64,000 nt of DNA from Rs1 sp000416275. Its GTDB lineage: Bacteria; Pseudomonadota; Gammaproteobacteria; Pseudomonadales; Balneatricaceae. The DNA is taken from the NCBI GenBank assembly GCA_965243635.1, contig OZ251574.1, positions 248,001-312,000 of the forward strand, written 5' to 3'. Below the pieces are notes generated by a model. That model did no database searches. It saw only the letters and a list, made by a program, of their open reading frames with translations, and was not told the DNA's origin. The position numbers and the translations under genes were made by a program. Below are positions 39,201 to 48,715 of this stretch, piece after piece (within the stretch, counting starts at the first letter, position 1; each line of letters starts with the position of its first letter).

Positions 39201-39800
39201 ATGTCGAATTTAGAATTATTAAGCCCTTTTGTGTTAGTCGCCTACACTATGTGGGCTACGCCTGGGCCAAACAATATGATGTTGGTCTATTCTGGGGCAA
39301 ATTTTGGCTTTAAGAGAACCTTGCCGCATTTATTGGGTATTATCTTGGGGACTTGTATCTTGAATTTTGTCGCGGTCTTAGGTTTAAAGCCGCTGATTGA
39401 TAAATGGCCGATCCTAATGTTAGGATTAAAAATCACCGGCTCTATTTGGCTGGTGTTAATCGGTTGGAAAATGGCCCACGCCAGTAACAGCCAAGCAGCT
39501 CGCGAGCAATCTAAGCCGATGCGTTTTATAGCGGCGGCGCTGTTTCAGTTCGCCAATCCGAAAGCGATTACTGCCACCTTGGCGCTGGTCAGTTTAGTGT
39601 TAGTTGCAATCGAGACCAATGCCAACTTACTCTGGGTTATCATGTTGATAATACCCCCGCTGAGCTTTATTTCTATTATTCCCTGGGTGCTCGCTGGACA
39701 GGGGATCAGAAGGTTTTTGTCGACTGAATTACGCTGGAAGCTTTTTACCCGAGGGACCGGCGCCCTGACCGCATCTTGCGCATTGTTTTTATGGATCTAA
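39201..39800 (+). CDS. LysE/RhtB-family amino-acid exporter
   Basis: 199 residues with six membrane segments. The N-terminal TPGPNNMMLVYSGANFGFKR motif is typical of the family, and the NPKAITATLAL motif lies in the second half. Such proteins export amino acids or derivatives across the inner membrane. An AAGAGG site precedes the ATG. It is divergent from the MocR-type gene, and loss of that regulator by the IS could alter its expression. The specific substrate is unknown. Confidence 0.88.
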   Translation: MSNLELLSPFVLVAYTMWATPGPNNMMLVYSGANFGFKRTLPHLLGIILGTCILNFVAVLGLKPLIDKWPILMLGLKITGSIWLVLIGWKMAHASNSQAAREQSKPMRFIAAALFQFANPKAITATLALVSLVLVAIETNANLLWVIMLIIPPLSFISIIPWVLAGQGIRRFLSTELRWKLFTRGTGALTASCALFLWI

Positions 39801-39829
39801 CCCTGCACAGGCATACTTGATCGTGAGTA

Positions 39830-40858
39830 CTAAATTTTTCTGCAGGCGCTGGGGGGCTTTTTAAAATATTGCCTAAAGCAGTTACTGAAATGGTTGCTGC
39901 TGACAAAGCCACAAGCTATCGCGATGTTGGTGATAGAGTCCGAGCTTTGCACTAGCAATCTTCTGGCATAGGTTAAGCGGATTTCTAAATAGTGACGCGA
40001 CGGAGAGGTGTGTAAGTGCTGCTTGAATAATCGCTCTAACTGGCGGCGATTTGCTTGTAGATATACCGCCAGCTCATCGATACAAATTGGCTCTTCAATG
40101 TTGCTGTTCATTAATTGAATGGCGCTTCGCAATAAGCTGGGTAATTGTTCGTGATCACCAAATTGATGCAGTCGCTCGGCATCTCCCTCTCTCGATCTAC
40201 TACAGCTTAAAATCTCTTTGACCGCTCTACAAGACGCCGCTCCCTTAATTTTTTCCACCACATTAAGCATCATATCTAGGGCACCTAGTGCATCGGCGCA
40301 ACTGATATGGGTACTGTTGCAGACGAAGCTTTGTTCACATAACAGGCTTTCTGGGAACTTCTCTTGCATCAGCGGGTGGTTGTCAATGTGCAGTGCAAAA
40401 GGTTTATTTTGCAGCACGTCGGCATGCGCCAGCGCAAAAGCCCCGCTCCAGATGCTGCCCAGTAATATATTGTGGTTAGCGGCCTTTTTTAACAGCTTGG
40501 TCAGGCTGGTATCGGGCAGCAGAGAACAGCGCAAGCCGCCGCAAACTACCAGAATATCTAGATGATGATCCGCGCTAAAGGAAATTTCAGAGAGGCGATT
40601 GGTAGTGGTTATATCAATCCCTAAATCACTGGTGATGCTGTGGCTGTTGAGGGCGTAACTGGTCACCTTGAACAAGGTGCTATTCTGTACTAAATTAGAT
40701 GTGACTAGTACATCAACAGCGGCGGTGAAAGACATCATCGAAAAATTTTCTAACAAGACAAAACCAACATTAACGGTATTGGTTTGGCTATCTTTTGCCG
40801 CTAGGTAAACACTGTTAGTGTCTTGCATGCTAGTGCTGAAGTCGCGAGATTGAGACAT
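39830..40858 (-). CDS. GlxA-family AraC regulator (DJ-1/PfpI domain plus HTH)
   Basis: About 342 residues. The N-terminal DJ-1/PfpI-like domain (about 20-190) lies before an AraC HTH domain (about 250-342, ending FVSSNHFSNCFRQYFKKPPSACRK). Regulators of this type respond to small nitrogenous ligands such as betaine, carnitine or arginine. The ATG at 40858 is preceded by AAGGGAAG; an upstream ATG at 40891 lacks such a site. The 3' end converges on the LysE exporter gene. The acyl-CoA genes are divergent from it and are possible targets. Confidence 0.88.
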   Translation of the reverse strand: MSQSRDFSTSMQDTNSVYLAAKDSQTNTVNVGFVLLENFSMMSFTAAVDVLVTSNLVQNSTLFKVTSYALNSHSITSDLGIDITTTNRLSEISFSADHHLDILVVCGGLRCSLLPDTSLTKLLKKAANHNILLGSIWSGAFALAHADVLQNKPFALHIDNHPLMQEKFPESLLCEQSFVCNSTHISCADALGALDMMLNVVEKIKGAASCRAVKEILSCSRSREGDAERLHQFGDHEQLPSLLRSAIQLMNSNIEEPICIDELAVYLQANRRQLERLFKQHLHTSPSRHYLEIRLTYARRLLVQSSDSITNIAIACGFVSSNHFSNCFRQYFKKPPSACRKI

Positions 40859-41305
40859 TTGTCTTCCCTTATTTAAGTGAGAAATCAGCATGACCTCACG
40901 ACTCTGTGTCTAGGATGTTGGCTGAGAACAGATTAATCTTAGTTTTTATTATTTATGCAGTATAAATCAAATGAGTGGTCACAGTAGGCATTTATTGGCG
41001 GTTGGCAGCGCCCGGTATTTATCGATTAATAGAGTCGTTGCTAAGCACTAAAGTAGCATTGTTTTTATTGATCTTTTGGGTATAAAATAGTTTAGGTTTA
41101 AAGGTGCTTTGAAATAGAGCCTTTGCCTTAACCAGTAACTTCATTTTAGTGCTGCGCAGCAACGATTGATGCCGAGGTGGGGCAATATATTACACTCACT
41201 GCTTTGAGGCCAGCTATTCAAACTTAAGTTACCAATAACATCGTTTAACCTAAATTCAAGTGCTGAATCTAGGTGTAAAATTGATCACACAAGGTAGACA
41301 ATAAT
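40859..41305. other. Divergent spacer, no gene seen
   Basis: 447 bp between the GlxA-type regulator and the hydroxyacyl-CoA dehydrogenase. A weak resemblance to the 160-bp MITE (TATTACACTCACTGCTTTGAGG near 41190) is noted but not called. Promoters of both flanking genes must lie here. Confidence 0.4.
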
Positions 41306-42151
41306 ATGAGTTTTAAAACAATCGGAGTGATAGGTGCAGGGCAAATGGGGCAGGGGATCGCACAAGTATTCGCCACTGCTGGTTATCAGGTTATTTTAAA
41401 TGATATTGACGGGGCAGCGATTGATAGAGGCATAGCGACCGTCAAGTTTTCACTACAGAAACTGGCTGAAAAAGAAAAACTAACCGAGCAGCCGGCAGTG
41501 ATTATTGAACGCATACAGGGCAGTACTGACTTTAGCATGCTTGCCAAGGCGGATATGGTGGTGGAGGCGGCGACAGAGAGCGAGCCGTTGAAGCACAAAA
41601 TTTTTGCCCAGCTTGACAAAATATGCCCCCCTGAGACGATACTTGCCAGCAACACCTCCTCGATCTCGATTACCCGCTTAGCAGCTGTTACACAGCGTCC
41701 GGAAAAGGTGATCGGGCTGCACTTTATGAACCCAGTGCCGCTGATGAAGTTGATTGAAGTGATCAAAGGATTGCAGACTAGTGAAGCCACCTACCAAAGC
41801 GTGCTGGTACTCGCTGATCAAATGAACAAGATCGCGGTGACCTCCGCCGACCGGCCGGGCTTTATCGTCAATCGTATTTTAATGCCAATGATCAATGAGG
41901 CGATCTTTACTTTATACGAGGGAGTGGCTAAAGCGGAGGAGATTGATCAGGCGATGCAATTTGGTGCCGCTCACCCAATGGGACCGCTGGCGCTGGCCGA
42001 CTTGATTGGTTTAGATACTTGCCTCAGTATTATGCAAGTCTTGTATAGTGGCTTTAGCGATAGCAAATATCGCCCTTGTCCGCTGTTAATGCAAATGGTC
42101 GATGCCGGCTTTACCGGGCGTAAAAGTGGCCGTGGATTTTATCAATATTAA
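41306..42151 (+). CDS. 3-hydroxybutyryl-CoA dehydrogenase family
   Basis: 281 residues, the standard length of the short stand-alone enzyme. The NAD-binding motif is GAGQMGQGIAQVFA at residues 8-21. The catalytic His lies in GLHFMNPVPLMKL, and the dimerisation half holds DRPGFIVNRIL and FYQY. It oxidises (S)-3-hydroxyacyl-CoA to 3-oxoacyl-CoA with NAD. The next gene, 20 bp downstream, encodes the preceding hydratase step, so the pair handles short-chain acyl-CoA turnover. Confidence 0.92.
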   Translation: MSFKTIGVIGAGQMGQGIAQVFATAGYQVILNDIDGAAIDRGIATVKFSLQKLAEKEKLTEQPAVIIERIQGSTDFSMLAKADMVVEAATESEPLKHKIFAQLDKICPPETILASNTSSISITRLAAVTQRPEKVIGLHFMNPVPLMKLIEVIKGLQTSEATYQSVLVLADQMNKIAVTSADRPGFIVNRILMPMINEAIFTLYEGVAKAEEIDQAMQFGAAHPMGPLALADLIGLDTCLSIMQVLYSGFSDSKYRPCPLLMQMVDAGFTGRKSGRGFYQY

Positions 42152-42171
42152 TTGAGGTTGAAATACAGCAT

Positions 42172-42951
42172 ATGCATAGTTTCGAAAATATATTGTTAGA
42201 GAAGGCCGCCGCCAATGTCTATTGTTTAACGGTCAATCGACCTAAAGTATTGAATGCGCTGAATCAGGCAACGCTGCAAGATTTAGCGGCAGCTCTCGAT
42301 GTAGTCGCCTCTGATCAGGATGCTAGAGTGTTACTAGTGACTGGCAGCGGTGAAAAGTCTTTCGTGGCGGGTGCAGATATCTCGCAAATGCAAGGATTGA
42401 CCCCGCTGCAAGCCAAGCGCTTTGGCGAGCAGGCACTGGCGATATTTCGGCGTTTTGAAACCTTAGATATACCGGTAATTGCCCTAGTCAATGGCTTTGC
42501 TTTGGGTGGCGGTTGCGAACTGGCGATGAGCTGTGATTTTATATTCGCCGCTGACAATGCCAAGTTTGGGCAGCCCGAAGTAAGCTTAGGGGTGACGCCA
42601 GGCTTTGGTGGAACGCAGCGATTGCCAAGGCTGGTGGGTCGGGCGATGGCCATGGAAATGCTAGTATCCGGCCGGATGTTGGATGCCAATGAAGCTTTAC
42701 AGCGCGGGTTGGTCAACCATGTTTATCCACAGGCAGAACTTATGGAACAAGGCTTAAAAATGGCGGCTAAAATTGCTAAAAATGGACCTACCGCAGTCAA
42801 GTTCAGCAAAGAGCTAGTGCAGCGTGGGCAAGATTTAGATCTTGAGAATGCCTGTGCAATGGAAAGTGATTTATTTGGCTTATGTTTTGCCACAGAGGAG
42901 CAGAGTGAGGGGATGCAAGCATTCTTAGAAAAGCGTAAAGCTAATTTTTAA
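42172..42951 (+). CDS. Enoyl-CoA hydratase (crotonase)
   Basis: 259 residues. Oxyanion-hole segments are AGADISQM and ALGGGCELAMSCD. The catalytic Glu pair corresponds to the E in GGCELA and the E in GQPEVSLGVTPGFGGTQRL, both conserved as in true hydratases. It adds water to 2-enoyl-CoA to give (S)-3-hydroxyacyl-CoA, the substrate of the gene just upstream. A stem-loop at 42978 closes the operon. Confidence 0.92.
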   Translation: MHSFENILLEKAAANVYCLTVNRPKVLNALNQATLQDLAAALDVVASDQDARVLLVTGSGEKSFVAGADISQMQGLTPLQAKRFGEQALAIFRRFETLDIPVIALVNGFALGGGCELAMSCDFIFAADNAKFGQPEVSLGVTPGFGGTQRLPRLVGRAMAMEMLVSGRMLDANEALQRGLVNHVYPQAELMEQGLKMAAKIAKNGPTAVKFSKELVQRGQDLDLENACAMESDLFGLCFATEEQSEGMQAFLEKRKANF

Positions 42952-42977
42952 GTAGAGCGCCGAGTCATTGATATAAG

Positions 42978-43009
42978 CCTTGTCGTGCAGTACTTAGTGC
43001 GCGACAAGG
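42978..43009. terminator. Stem-loop between convergent genes
   Basis: CCTTGTCG and CGACAAGG pair, extended imperfectly inward, between the convergent crotonase and pseudoazurin genes. The T run is weak, so efficiency is uncertain. Confidence 0.55.
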
Positions 43010-43028
43010 TTGTCTCAGCTTAAATCAA

Positions 43029-43484
43029 TTATTTTATCTGTGCTAAAATATTGTTTAAACGCTGCTTGTTCATGACGAACTTTTGGCTATAAGTCGCAGC
43101 TTTTTCTTTAATGTCAGCTAGGTTAGTGGGCTTGCCCGCCACAATAACGCCAACCATTGCCATAATCGAGTGAGGGTTACATTGCACGACATAAACCCCT
43201 TCTTTAGCAACAGTGACAATAATTTCTTTACTGATATCCCCTTTGAAATCAACTGATCCAGCCGGAGATAAAGTCGCGACACTTTCAGCATTATGACCCA
43301 TATCTTTAGGGATAAATTTAACCGTATCTCCCACTGCGACATTTAATAGTGCCGGCTCAAATACCATAGACCCAGTGGCGTTGCCATTGAGCATTAACAC
43401 TTCGTGCTCAGCTGCTAAAACAGAAGCTGAAATACCAGCGGTTAAGACTACGGCGATCATGCCACCCAATAATTTGTTTTTCAT
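43029..43484 (-). CDS. Pseudoazurin (type-1 copper protein)
   Basis: 151 residues with a cleavable signal peptide (about 1-24, ending SASVLA). The cupredoxin fold has ligands His in MGHNAES, Cys and His in QCNPHSIM, and a Met (HSIMAMVG). The C-terminal helical extension (NLADIKEKAATYSQKFV) is typical of pseudoazurin. It shuttles electrons in the periplasm, classically to copper nitrite reductase or cytochrome c peroxidase. No such partner gene is in the window. It is a single-gene unit, with an IS 135 bp upstream of its start. Confidence 0.92.
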   Translation of the reverse strand: MKNKLLGGMIAVVLTAGISASVLAAEHEVLMLNGNATGSMVFEPALLNVAVGDTVKFIPKDMGHNAESVATLSPAGSVDFKGDISKEIIVTVAKEGVYVVQCNPHSIMAMVGVIVAGKPTNLADIKEKAATYSQKFVMNKQRLNNILAQIK

Positions 43485-43619
43485 TTCAAGATTCCTCAGA
43501 TGTTTTGCGTAACATACATGGTTTAGTTTTAAAGTTTTTTGATCTAAATCTAATCTACTGCTGATTATTTATAAAATAATAGTTTATTTATAAAAATCAA
43601 CAAGTTTGAATAATATTTT

Positions 43620-45566
43620 GTAACTTCTCAATAACACGGGGCAATCTACTATAGCTTACGCCAATTAAAGCCCTAGTCAGCGGCTACTTCTCGACGAATT
43701 AATTCTGCCAATGGGGGGATATCCCCAATCCCAGAATTTCTATCCAATATATAGTCCCAAAATGACACACCAAGCTTTCGACAAGTCTTTTTTAGACTGG
43801 AAAATGTATCTCGGCACTCTCTTCCAACATCACTGCGAGTACCTCCACTGATCTTTCTCTTTTTTACGAAATCCCTGATATCTGTTTCACTACCATTGGT
43901 ATGTAAGGGAATTTCAGGACGTGCTAATACTCGCAGTAATTTCGCTTTGTTTTTGTAGATCCGCTTGAGCAATTGGTTTAAAGACTCATAACGTGTTCGC
44001 TGCGTAAAAATCTCGTCAAAAAAAGTCTCCAGCGCGGCTTTCTGATCGGAACCTGGCTGGACTTTATACGTTTTTAGGCCTCGATATAAATCCCAAATTT
44101 CACCGCGTACTTTCGCTATATCCTCTCGGTGCCATTCGTTTAACGGCAGCATTGTGTGTACCAAACGCTCAGTATGAATCCAGCACAATGCGTGCTGCAG
44201 AATATTGAACTGACCCGCCCCGTCACTGAGTATGACTAAGTTCTGGCACCGGTTTTGATGCTGCACATTACCAAGTAAAGCACCTTCCGTCGCAATACGA
44301 CGGTGGCGCGCCGAGTTGATTCCCTGCTCATCAAGATGCTCCTCCCAACGCAGGGCATTAGCAAAATGCGACAAGCCACTCTCTAAGAGAAGCTTTAGTG
44401 GGACATGCGGTAATTTTTGATCTACCCAGTAAGACTCAGCGTGATGATTAATACGATAACTTTTATCCCCCGCACAGAGTAATTCCAAAAAATTAACCCT
44501 ACTCTTAGAACCTGTCGATTCAAACCAAGCAAAATACTCGTTGCCTATTTGAGTGACATAACCGTTGACCCCTTTATGGCGAGCACCTGAATCGTCAACA
44601 GTGACATAATCGGACAAAGCTAAACCCGCTTTTAAAATGTCGTTCTTTTCCTGATGAAATTGAGATTTCCCCTCGGATAAAAGGCGATTGATTTGACCGG
44701 CGGAGATATCAATCCCCCATTCTCGCAGTTGCTCTAGCAATAGAGGTTGGGTGACATGACAGTGATGGTGTTGATAAAGGACATAGCTGAGTAAATAAGG
44801 ACCGTAATGCAGCCCGTTCAATTCTTTAGGTAATTTAGCGGTGAGGGTTTGGCCGTCTGGTGTGACATAACGGGCGAGACGATAACGGGTGTTTTTTGTG
44901 CCAATGACCAACTCCTGAACAATAAAATCCCGGTATCCTTTAAAGCGAGCTCCTGGAGGGATACCGTCTTGCGGTTGAACCACTTGATCGTCATGGATAG
45001 TTAGATTCACATTTTTAGAGCGTTTCTTTGAGCCTGGCCGCTTTTTGTTTTCTGTCGATACTGAATCATCGCCCGTCGATTTATCTGTTTCTTTGTCCAA
45101 GTTACTTGGTTTGAAAGTGGGCCGTTTTTTCTGCTTTTTTAGTACGCGCACTTCATCTTTGAGCAGCTCGATCTCTTCGGCTTGCTGCTGAATGCTTTGA
45201 AAGCATTGCTCTACTATCAGCAGTAAGCTTTTGACTACCGGAGTTTGTTCACTTTCTGGAATATCAGGTAAAGTAGGGAGTTTTTTCAAAGGTTTAAGTC
45301 ATAGCAGCGAATGATAAGGTTATCTTACCATGGCTTTTTTAGGTGATTTTTTTGCTTCTGTGAAGAGGTCTGAGACATTTGAATAGTTAGTCGCAACCCG
45401 CGAGTTTATAAGATAAATAAACCACTCACATGGACTGGTATAACGCGGTGCTGCTACTTTAAAGAAGAAGGGAAGTGGTCTTTAATTTTAACGACTTTTG
45501 GACTAAAACCCTGTCAAGAGAAAATGATTTATATTGACGTTCTGCCCCGAGTTATTGAGAAGTTAC
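43620..45566 (-). mobile_element. 1947-bp IS66-family element, copy D
   Basis: Same ends and length as the other copies, flanked by the perfect 8-bp repeat AATATTTT (43612-43619 and 45567-45574). The insertion is intergenic, between the pseudoazurin and SDR genes. Confidence 0.96.
43673..45289 (-). CDS. IS66-family transposase (TnpC-only), copy D
   Basis: 538 residues, TTG start, DDE motifs intact. The protein matches copy C throughout; a few silent base changes distinguish the two genes. Confidence 0.93.
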   Translation of the reverse strand: MKKLPTLPDIPESEQTPVVKSLLLIVEQCFQSIQQQAEEIELLKDEVRVLKKQKKRPTFKPSNLDKETDKSTGDDSVSTENKKRPGSKKRSKNVNLTIHDDQVVQPQDGIPPGARFKGYRDFIVQELVIGTKNTRYRLARYVTPDGQTLTAKLPKELNGLHYGPYLLSYVLYQHHHCHVTQPLLLEQLREWGIDISAGQINRLLSEGKSQFHQEKNDILKAGLALSDYVTVDDSGARHKGVNGYVTQIGNEYFAWFESTGSKSRVNFLELLCAGDKSYRINHHAESYWVDQKLPHVPLKLLLESGLSHFANALRWEEHLDEQGINSARHRRIATEGALLGNVQHQNRCQNLVILSDGAGQFNILQHALCWIHTERLVHTMLPLNEWHREDIAKVRGEIWDLYRGLKTYKVQPGSDQKAALETFFDEIFTQRTRYESLNQLLKRIYKNKAKLLRVLARPEIPLHTNGSETDIRDFVKKRKISGGTRSDVGRECRDTFSSLKKTCRKLGVSFWDYILDRNSGIGDIPPLAELIRREVAAD

Positions 45567-45669
45567 AATATTTTTGTTCGATGACCGCCAAGTGTTTTAA
45601 TAGCAGCGCTAAGTTGAGCAATAGGTCGATTTTACTTACAAGTCTACTGAGCTCTCGACCTAGAGCAGA

Positions 45670-46332
45670 TTACCAGGGGAGTGACTCGCCATTGGAATGC
45701 TTAAAGCTACCGGTGTTGGATAGATTTTGCGCCTCGATTAATTGGCTGATCCGTGCAGCGGCTTCAGTGGCGGTTATATCTCCAGTGTTATTGACCATTT
45801 CAGTCTGCACCCAACCGGGATGATAGATACCGACCGAAACACCGGAGCTGGCTAAGTCTCTAGCCAGTGACATGGCCGCGGCATTTAACGCGGCTTTAGA
45901 CATCCGATAACCGTAGTAAGCGCCGGAAGAGTTATCGCTAATCGAACCCATTCTGGAAGTGATGAATGCCAGCTTAGCATGGCTCGACAACTGTGCTTTT
46001 AAACGCTCGGTGACCAGCAGCGGAGCCAGTGCATTGACTTGAAACTGCTGCATAATACGCTGAGAATTGAGGTCGTCGAGTGTCTCATTACTGAAAATAC
46101 CGGCGTTATTAATTAAAATATCGATACTCACATTGGCCAGTGCCTGCTGCATTTGTTGCAAGCCGTGCTCGGTAGCGACATCAATATCTTTAATCACCGT
46201 AAGGTTTAAGCTCTCCAGCGCAGGGCTTGAATTCCGACATAAGGCGAACACCCGGTGGCCTAAGCTTGAATATTTTTCTGCGAGTGCGAGGCCAATACCT
46301 CTGTTGGCACCGGTGATGACAGTAGTCGTCAT
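45670..46332 (-). CDS. SDR-family oxidoreductase (CsgA/C-factor-like)
   Basis: 220 residues. The Rossmann motif is TGANRGIGLA (residues 7-16), followed by NNAG (about 87). The catalytic set is Ser in ITSRMGS, and Tyr/Lys in YGYRMSKAALN. The closest recognisable group is the short, single-domain C-factor-like SDRs. It uses NAD(P)H on an unknown carbonyl substrate. Upstream lies a decayed regulator gene on the opposite strand. Confidence 0.88.
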   Translation of the reverse strand: MTTTVITGANRGIGLALAEKYSSLGHRVFALCRNSSPALESLNLTVIKDIDVATEHGLQQMQQALANVSIDILINNAGIFSNETLDDLNSQRIMQQFQVNALAPLLVTERLKAQLSSHAKLAFITSRMGSISDNSSGAYYGYRMSKAALNAAAMSLARDLASSGVSVGIYHPGWVQTEMVNNTGDITATEAAARISQLIEAQNLSNTGSFKHSNGESLPW

Positions 46333-46520
46333 GTATCTCTCCTAATATTGGTTTTTATACGAGTATCAATCACTTAAATGTTGAGCGAACTCCCACTCAA
46401 GCTGATTATTGTGAAAACAGTATACGCGCTTTGTCTAGAGAATCTCTGAAATGTTGGTTTGTTAGTGATAGACCTATGATTATTCGCTTAATACTTAAAG
46501 CTCATAATTGAAAAGTCTAA

Positions 46521-47095
46521 GTGAAGGTTGAAGACGGCGCTGATCGTATCCTGCTTTTTGTTCAAATTCTGAGGGAATATGGTTGTTACAAATTTAGCGG
46601 AACTCGCTGCTAGAGGAATGACAAAGAGCTGAAAGAGCGCTTACAACGTAGTCGACTTACTTGTGTGGAGTTTAACGGCAGCAGGGCATAGCACTTACAC
46701 GAACCGTCACCAAAATTTAGCCTGGTAGCTGATTGAAATTATTGCAGATAATTTGGCAGTGAAGGGTTGGATAAAGTGCTGCAATCCAGAGCAGAGCAAA
46801 GTCTAGCCAGTTATCTTACTGCTCTTGAAGGGTTGAATCTTACCAAAAAGGTAAATAGAGTAGCGGAATTCGCAGCGAAGAAGGCTACATGGCGAGCGTA
46901 ATTAATGCGCAAGACAACTATGTTTAGATAGAAAACCACTGCTCAATTTATGCCGCTGCGGCAAGTTGCCAAGGTTTTTGTAAAACGGAGCTAGAAAGTT
47001 TTCAGGCCTGTTTTGCCAGTGTTGCCACAGTGCATCGCAGTCAGCATCTATTGAAAGGCGATAGCCGCTGCTGCTATCAAATTACGCCGAGCTAG
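46521..47095 (+). pseudogene. Decayed COG2345-type (ArsR/MarR-like) transcriptional regulator
   Basis: Pieces in different frames line up with a roughly 200-residue winged-helix regulator. These are VEDGADRILLFVQILREYG from 46527, then NLAELAARGMT and ELKERLQRSRL. GLDKVLQSRAEQSLASYL and LTALEGLNLTKKVNRVAEFAA follow. The end carries AAAASCQGFCKTELESFQACF and HLLKGDSRCCYQITP, up to the TAG at 47095. The Cys-rich end is the usual C-terminal signature of this family. At least three frameshifts and several stops break it. It is divergent from the SDR gene and may once have regulated it. Confidence 0.7.
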
Positions 47096-47290
47096 CTGTA
47101 AATCAACTAATTATAAGACCCGTGTCAGTGCTATGCTCGCTGCGGGTTAATGATGATGCGATTCTGGGCTTGTTGATTGCATGAAAACAAAAAACACAAA
47201 AAAATTATCGGCGAAGCCAGGTCGGTCCAAGTAAGGTGCTTGTGTACGGAGATGTAACGGGTTATAAAAATAATCCAGCGCTTTACGCCT

Positions 47291-47584
47291 TTAAAAGTTA
47301 TCTTCTTTGCTATGACTAACTCGGATAATCACAACTCGAGTGACTGTTTCTCGGCGATATCGGATGATGTATTCACCCGCCCCGAAGGTCAGCATTAAAA
47401 CTCGATAGTCGATAAAACCTGCAACCGGGGCACCAGCCTCGGGATTTTCTTGAGGGATATTCACGCCCTCAATGATACGTTTAGCGGCACGCTGTGCCGC
47501 AAGGGGATTTTCAGATTTGATACAGCTGCGTAAACGATCAACATCTCTGGCCGCACTCGGTAACCAGACTATTTCACAGGGCAT
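47291..47584 (-). CDS. RelE/ParE-family toxin
   Basis: 97 residues with the RelE/ParE fold: helical N-terminus SAARDVDRLRSCI, then beta strands with YRVLMLTFGAGEYIIRYRRE and VVIIRVSHSKEDNF. ParE members poison gyrase; RelE members cleave mRNA on ribosomes; the fold alone does not decide between them. The start overlaps the antitoxin gene end by 16 bp, as in co-translated toxin-antitoxin pairs. Confidence 0.85.
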   Translation of the reverse strand: MPCEIVWLPSAARDVDRLRSCIKSENPLAAQRAAKRIIEGVNIPQENPEAGAPVAGFIDYRVLMLTFGAGEYIIRYRRETVTRVVIIRVSHSKEDNF

Positions 47585-47832
47585 GGTTTCTCCCGATCGG
47601 TACCCCAGGAGCCTAGCCAGTCCATCATGGCATCATTGCTCAGGTTTTCACCCGTTTCCTGGTACTCCTCCCAGCGCGCCATAGTTAGCTCGTTTTCACG
47701 CAGTTTAGCCTCTTCTTCCTCAATATAGCGGGTTAATGCTTCCTTCGCCAAGAAACTCTTAGAGCGCTGCATCTTGTCCGCTAGGGCATTCAAGCGGCTT
47801 TCAAGCTTCTCGTCTAAACGAACTCCCAACAT
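47569..47832 (-). CDS. Ribbon-helix-helix antitoxin
   Basis: About 87 residues from the ATG at 47832, which has an AGGTGA site; an ATG at 47850 is less likely. The N-terminal MLGVRLDEKLESRLNALAD is a CopG-type ribbon-helix-helix DNA-binding domain. The C-terminal part binds and neutralises the toxin. It should repress its own operon. Antitoxin comes first, toxin second, with overlap, on the minus strand. Confidence 0.85.
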   Translation of the reverse strand: MLGVRLDEKLESRLNALADKMQRSKSFLAKEALTRYIEEEEAKLRENELTMARWEEYQETGENLSNDAMMDWLGSWGTDREKPCPVK

Positions 47833-47850
47833 AAGATCACCTGTATACAT

Positions 47851-48361
47851 AGATCAAACAATGTTTAACAACAATAACACCATACCTTTTCAGCCTCCAT
47901 ATTTTCCTTTATTCAAGGTGCTAAACATTCTACGATGATCTGGCTGGGTCGCACTTCAACTTAGTATTTCTCGATCCACTTTAAGAACAACATCATCAAT
48001 AAGTCAGGTCTTGTCTTTTTGCTTTGGGGCAAAACTCAAGACTTACTCCATGAGAAATAGACTAACAGATTGAAAATAACAGGCTGGTATTAAACTAGGA
48101 AAGTATTTATTTTTAGTATATCCATAATGTTCGTAATGGGCTGTATCGAAGAAAAAGCTATCCATCTATGGTCGGATACATCAAAATATCGGGTAAATCA
48201 CTAGCTTTGGGGCTCGATCTTTATGCAAATGCCATAATGGGATTGTGTTTATCCTGAGGTTAGTTTGACTGTAAAAAATAGCCAACTAGGTATGCGCTTA
48301 ATACTTAAGAAGATAGAACAAACAAAAGACAAAGGAATTTTTAATAAATACATCAGTATAA
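47851..48361. other. Spacer upstream of the toxin-antitoxin operon
   Basis: About 510 bp, AT-rich, with no recognisable gene. It must contain the antitoxin promoter near 47850-47900. The MITE at 48362 starts at its right edge. Confidence 0.4.
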
Positions 48362-48521
48362 CCTGAATCCGTGACTTCAAAGTGAATACAGAGTGTAAGA
48401 TATTGGTTTTACAGTGGAATTGAAAAATCTTAGCTGCACCCGTAGGTTCAGCGGGTATTTTTCTAACCGCTGTAGAATCAATAGCTTGCGCTATGTAGTG
48501 CAGTGAAGTCACTGATTCAGG
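48362..48521. mobile_element. 160-bp MITE, second full copy
   Basis: It has the same length, orientation and nearly the same sequence as the element at 14099, with about five base changes. The right terminal repeat has one mismatch (CACTGATTCAGG). It is flanked by the 5-bp direct repeat TATAA (48357-48361 and 48522-48526). Confidence 0.88.
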
Positions 48522-48715
48522 TATAAATAAAGATAAAATAACACTTTTCTATAACAGCGAAATTGAAAAAAGATAATTGCACAGTCAGTTGGAGTCACCC
48601 ATTAGAAGTTTCAATGTGACCAATCAGGGTTGCAGGAGATCTGCACGCAGGCACATCTGGCGAAAATGGAAAGCACCTCAGCGAAAGATGATATAAACTT
48701 AGTACTCAAGTTTCG

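Noticed and set aside
41140..41240. Possible further degenerate MITE copy upstream of the hydroxyacyl-CoA dehydrogenase
   Set aside because: Only short blocks resemble the element and neither end is convincing.
48249..48512. Minus-strand frame across the MITE, with a like frame at 14082-14276
   Set aside because: The shared part is just the MITE sequence; the remainder differs with the flank. No start signal or family.
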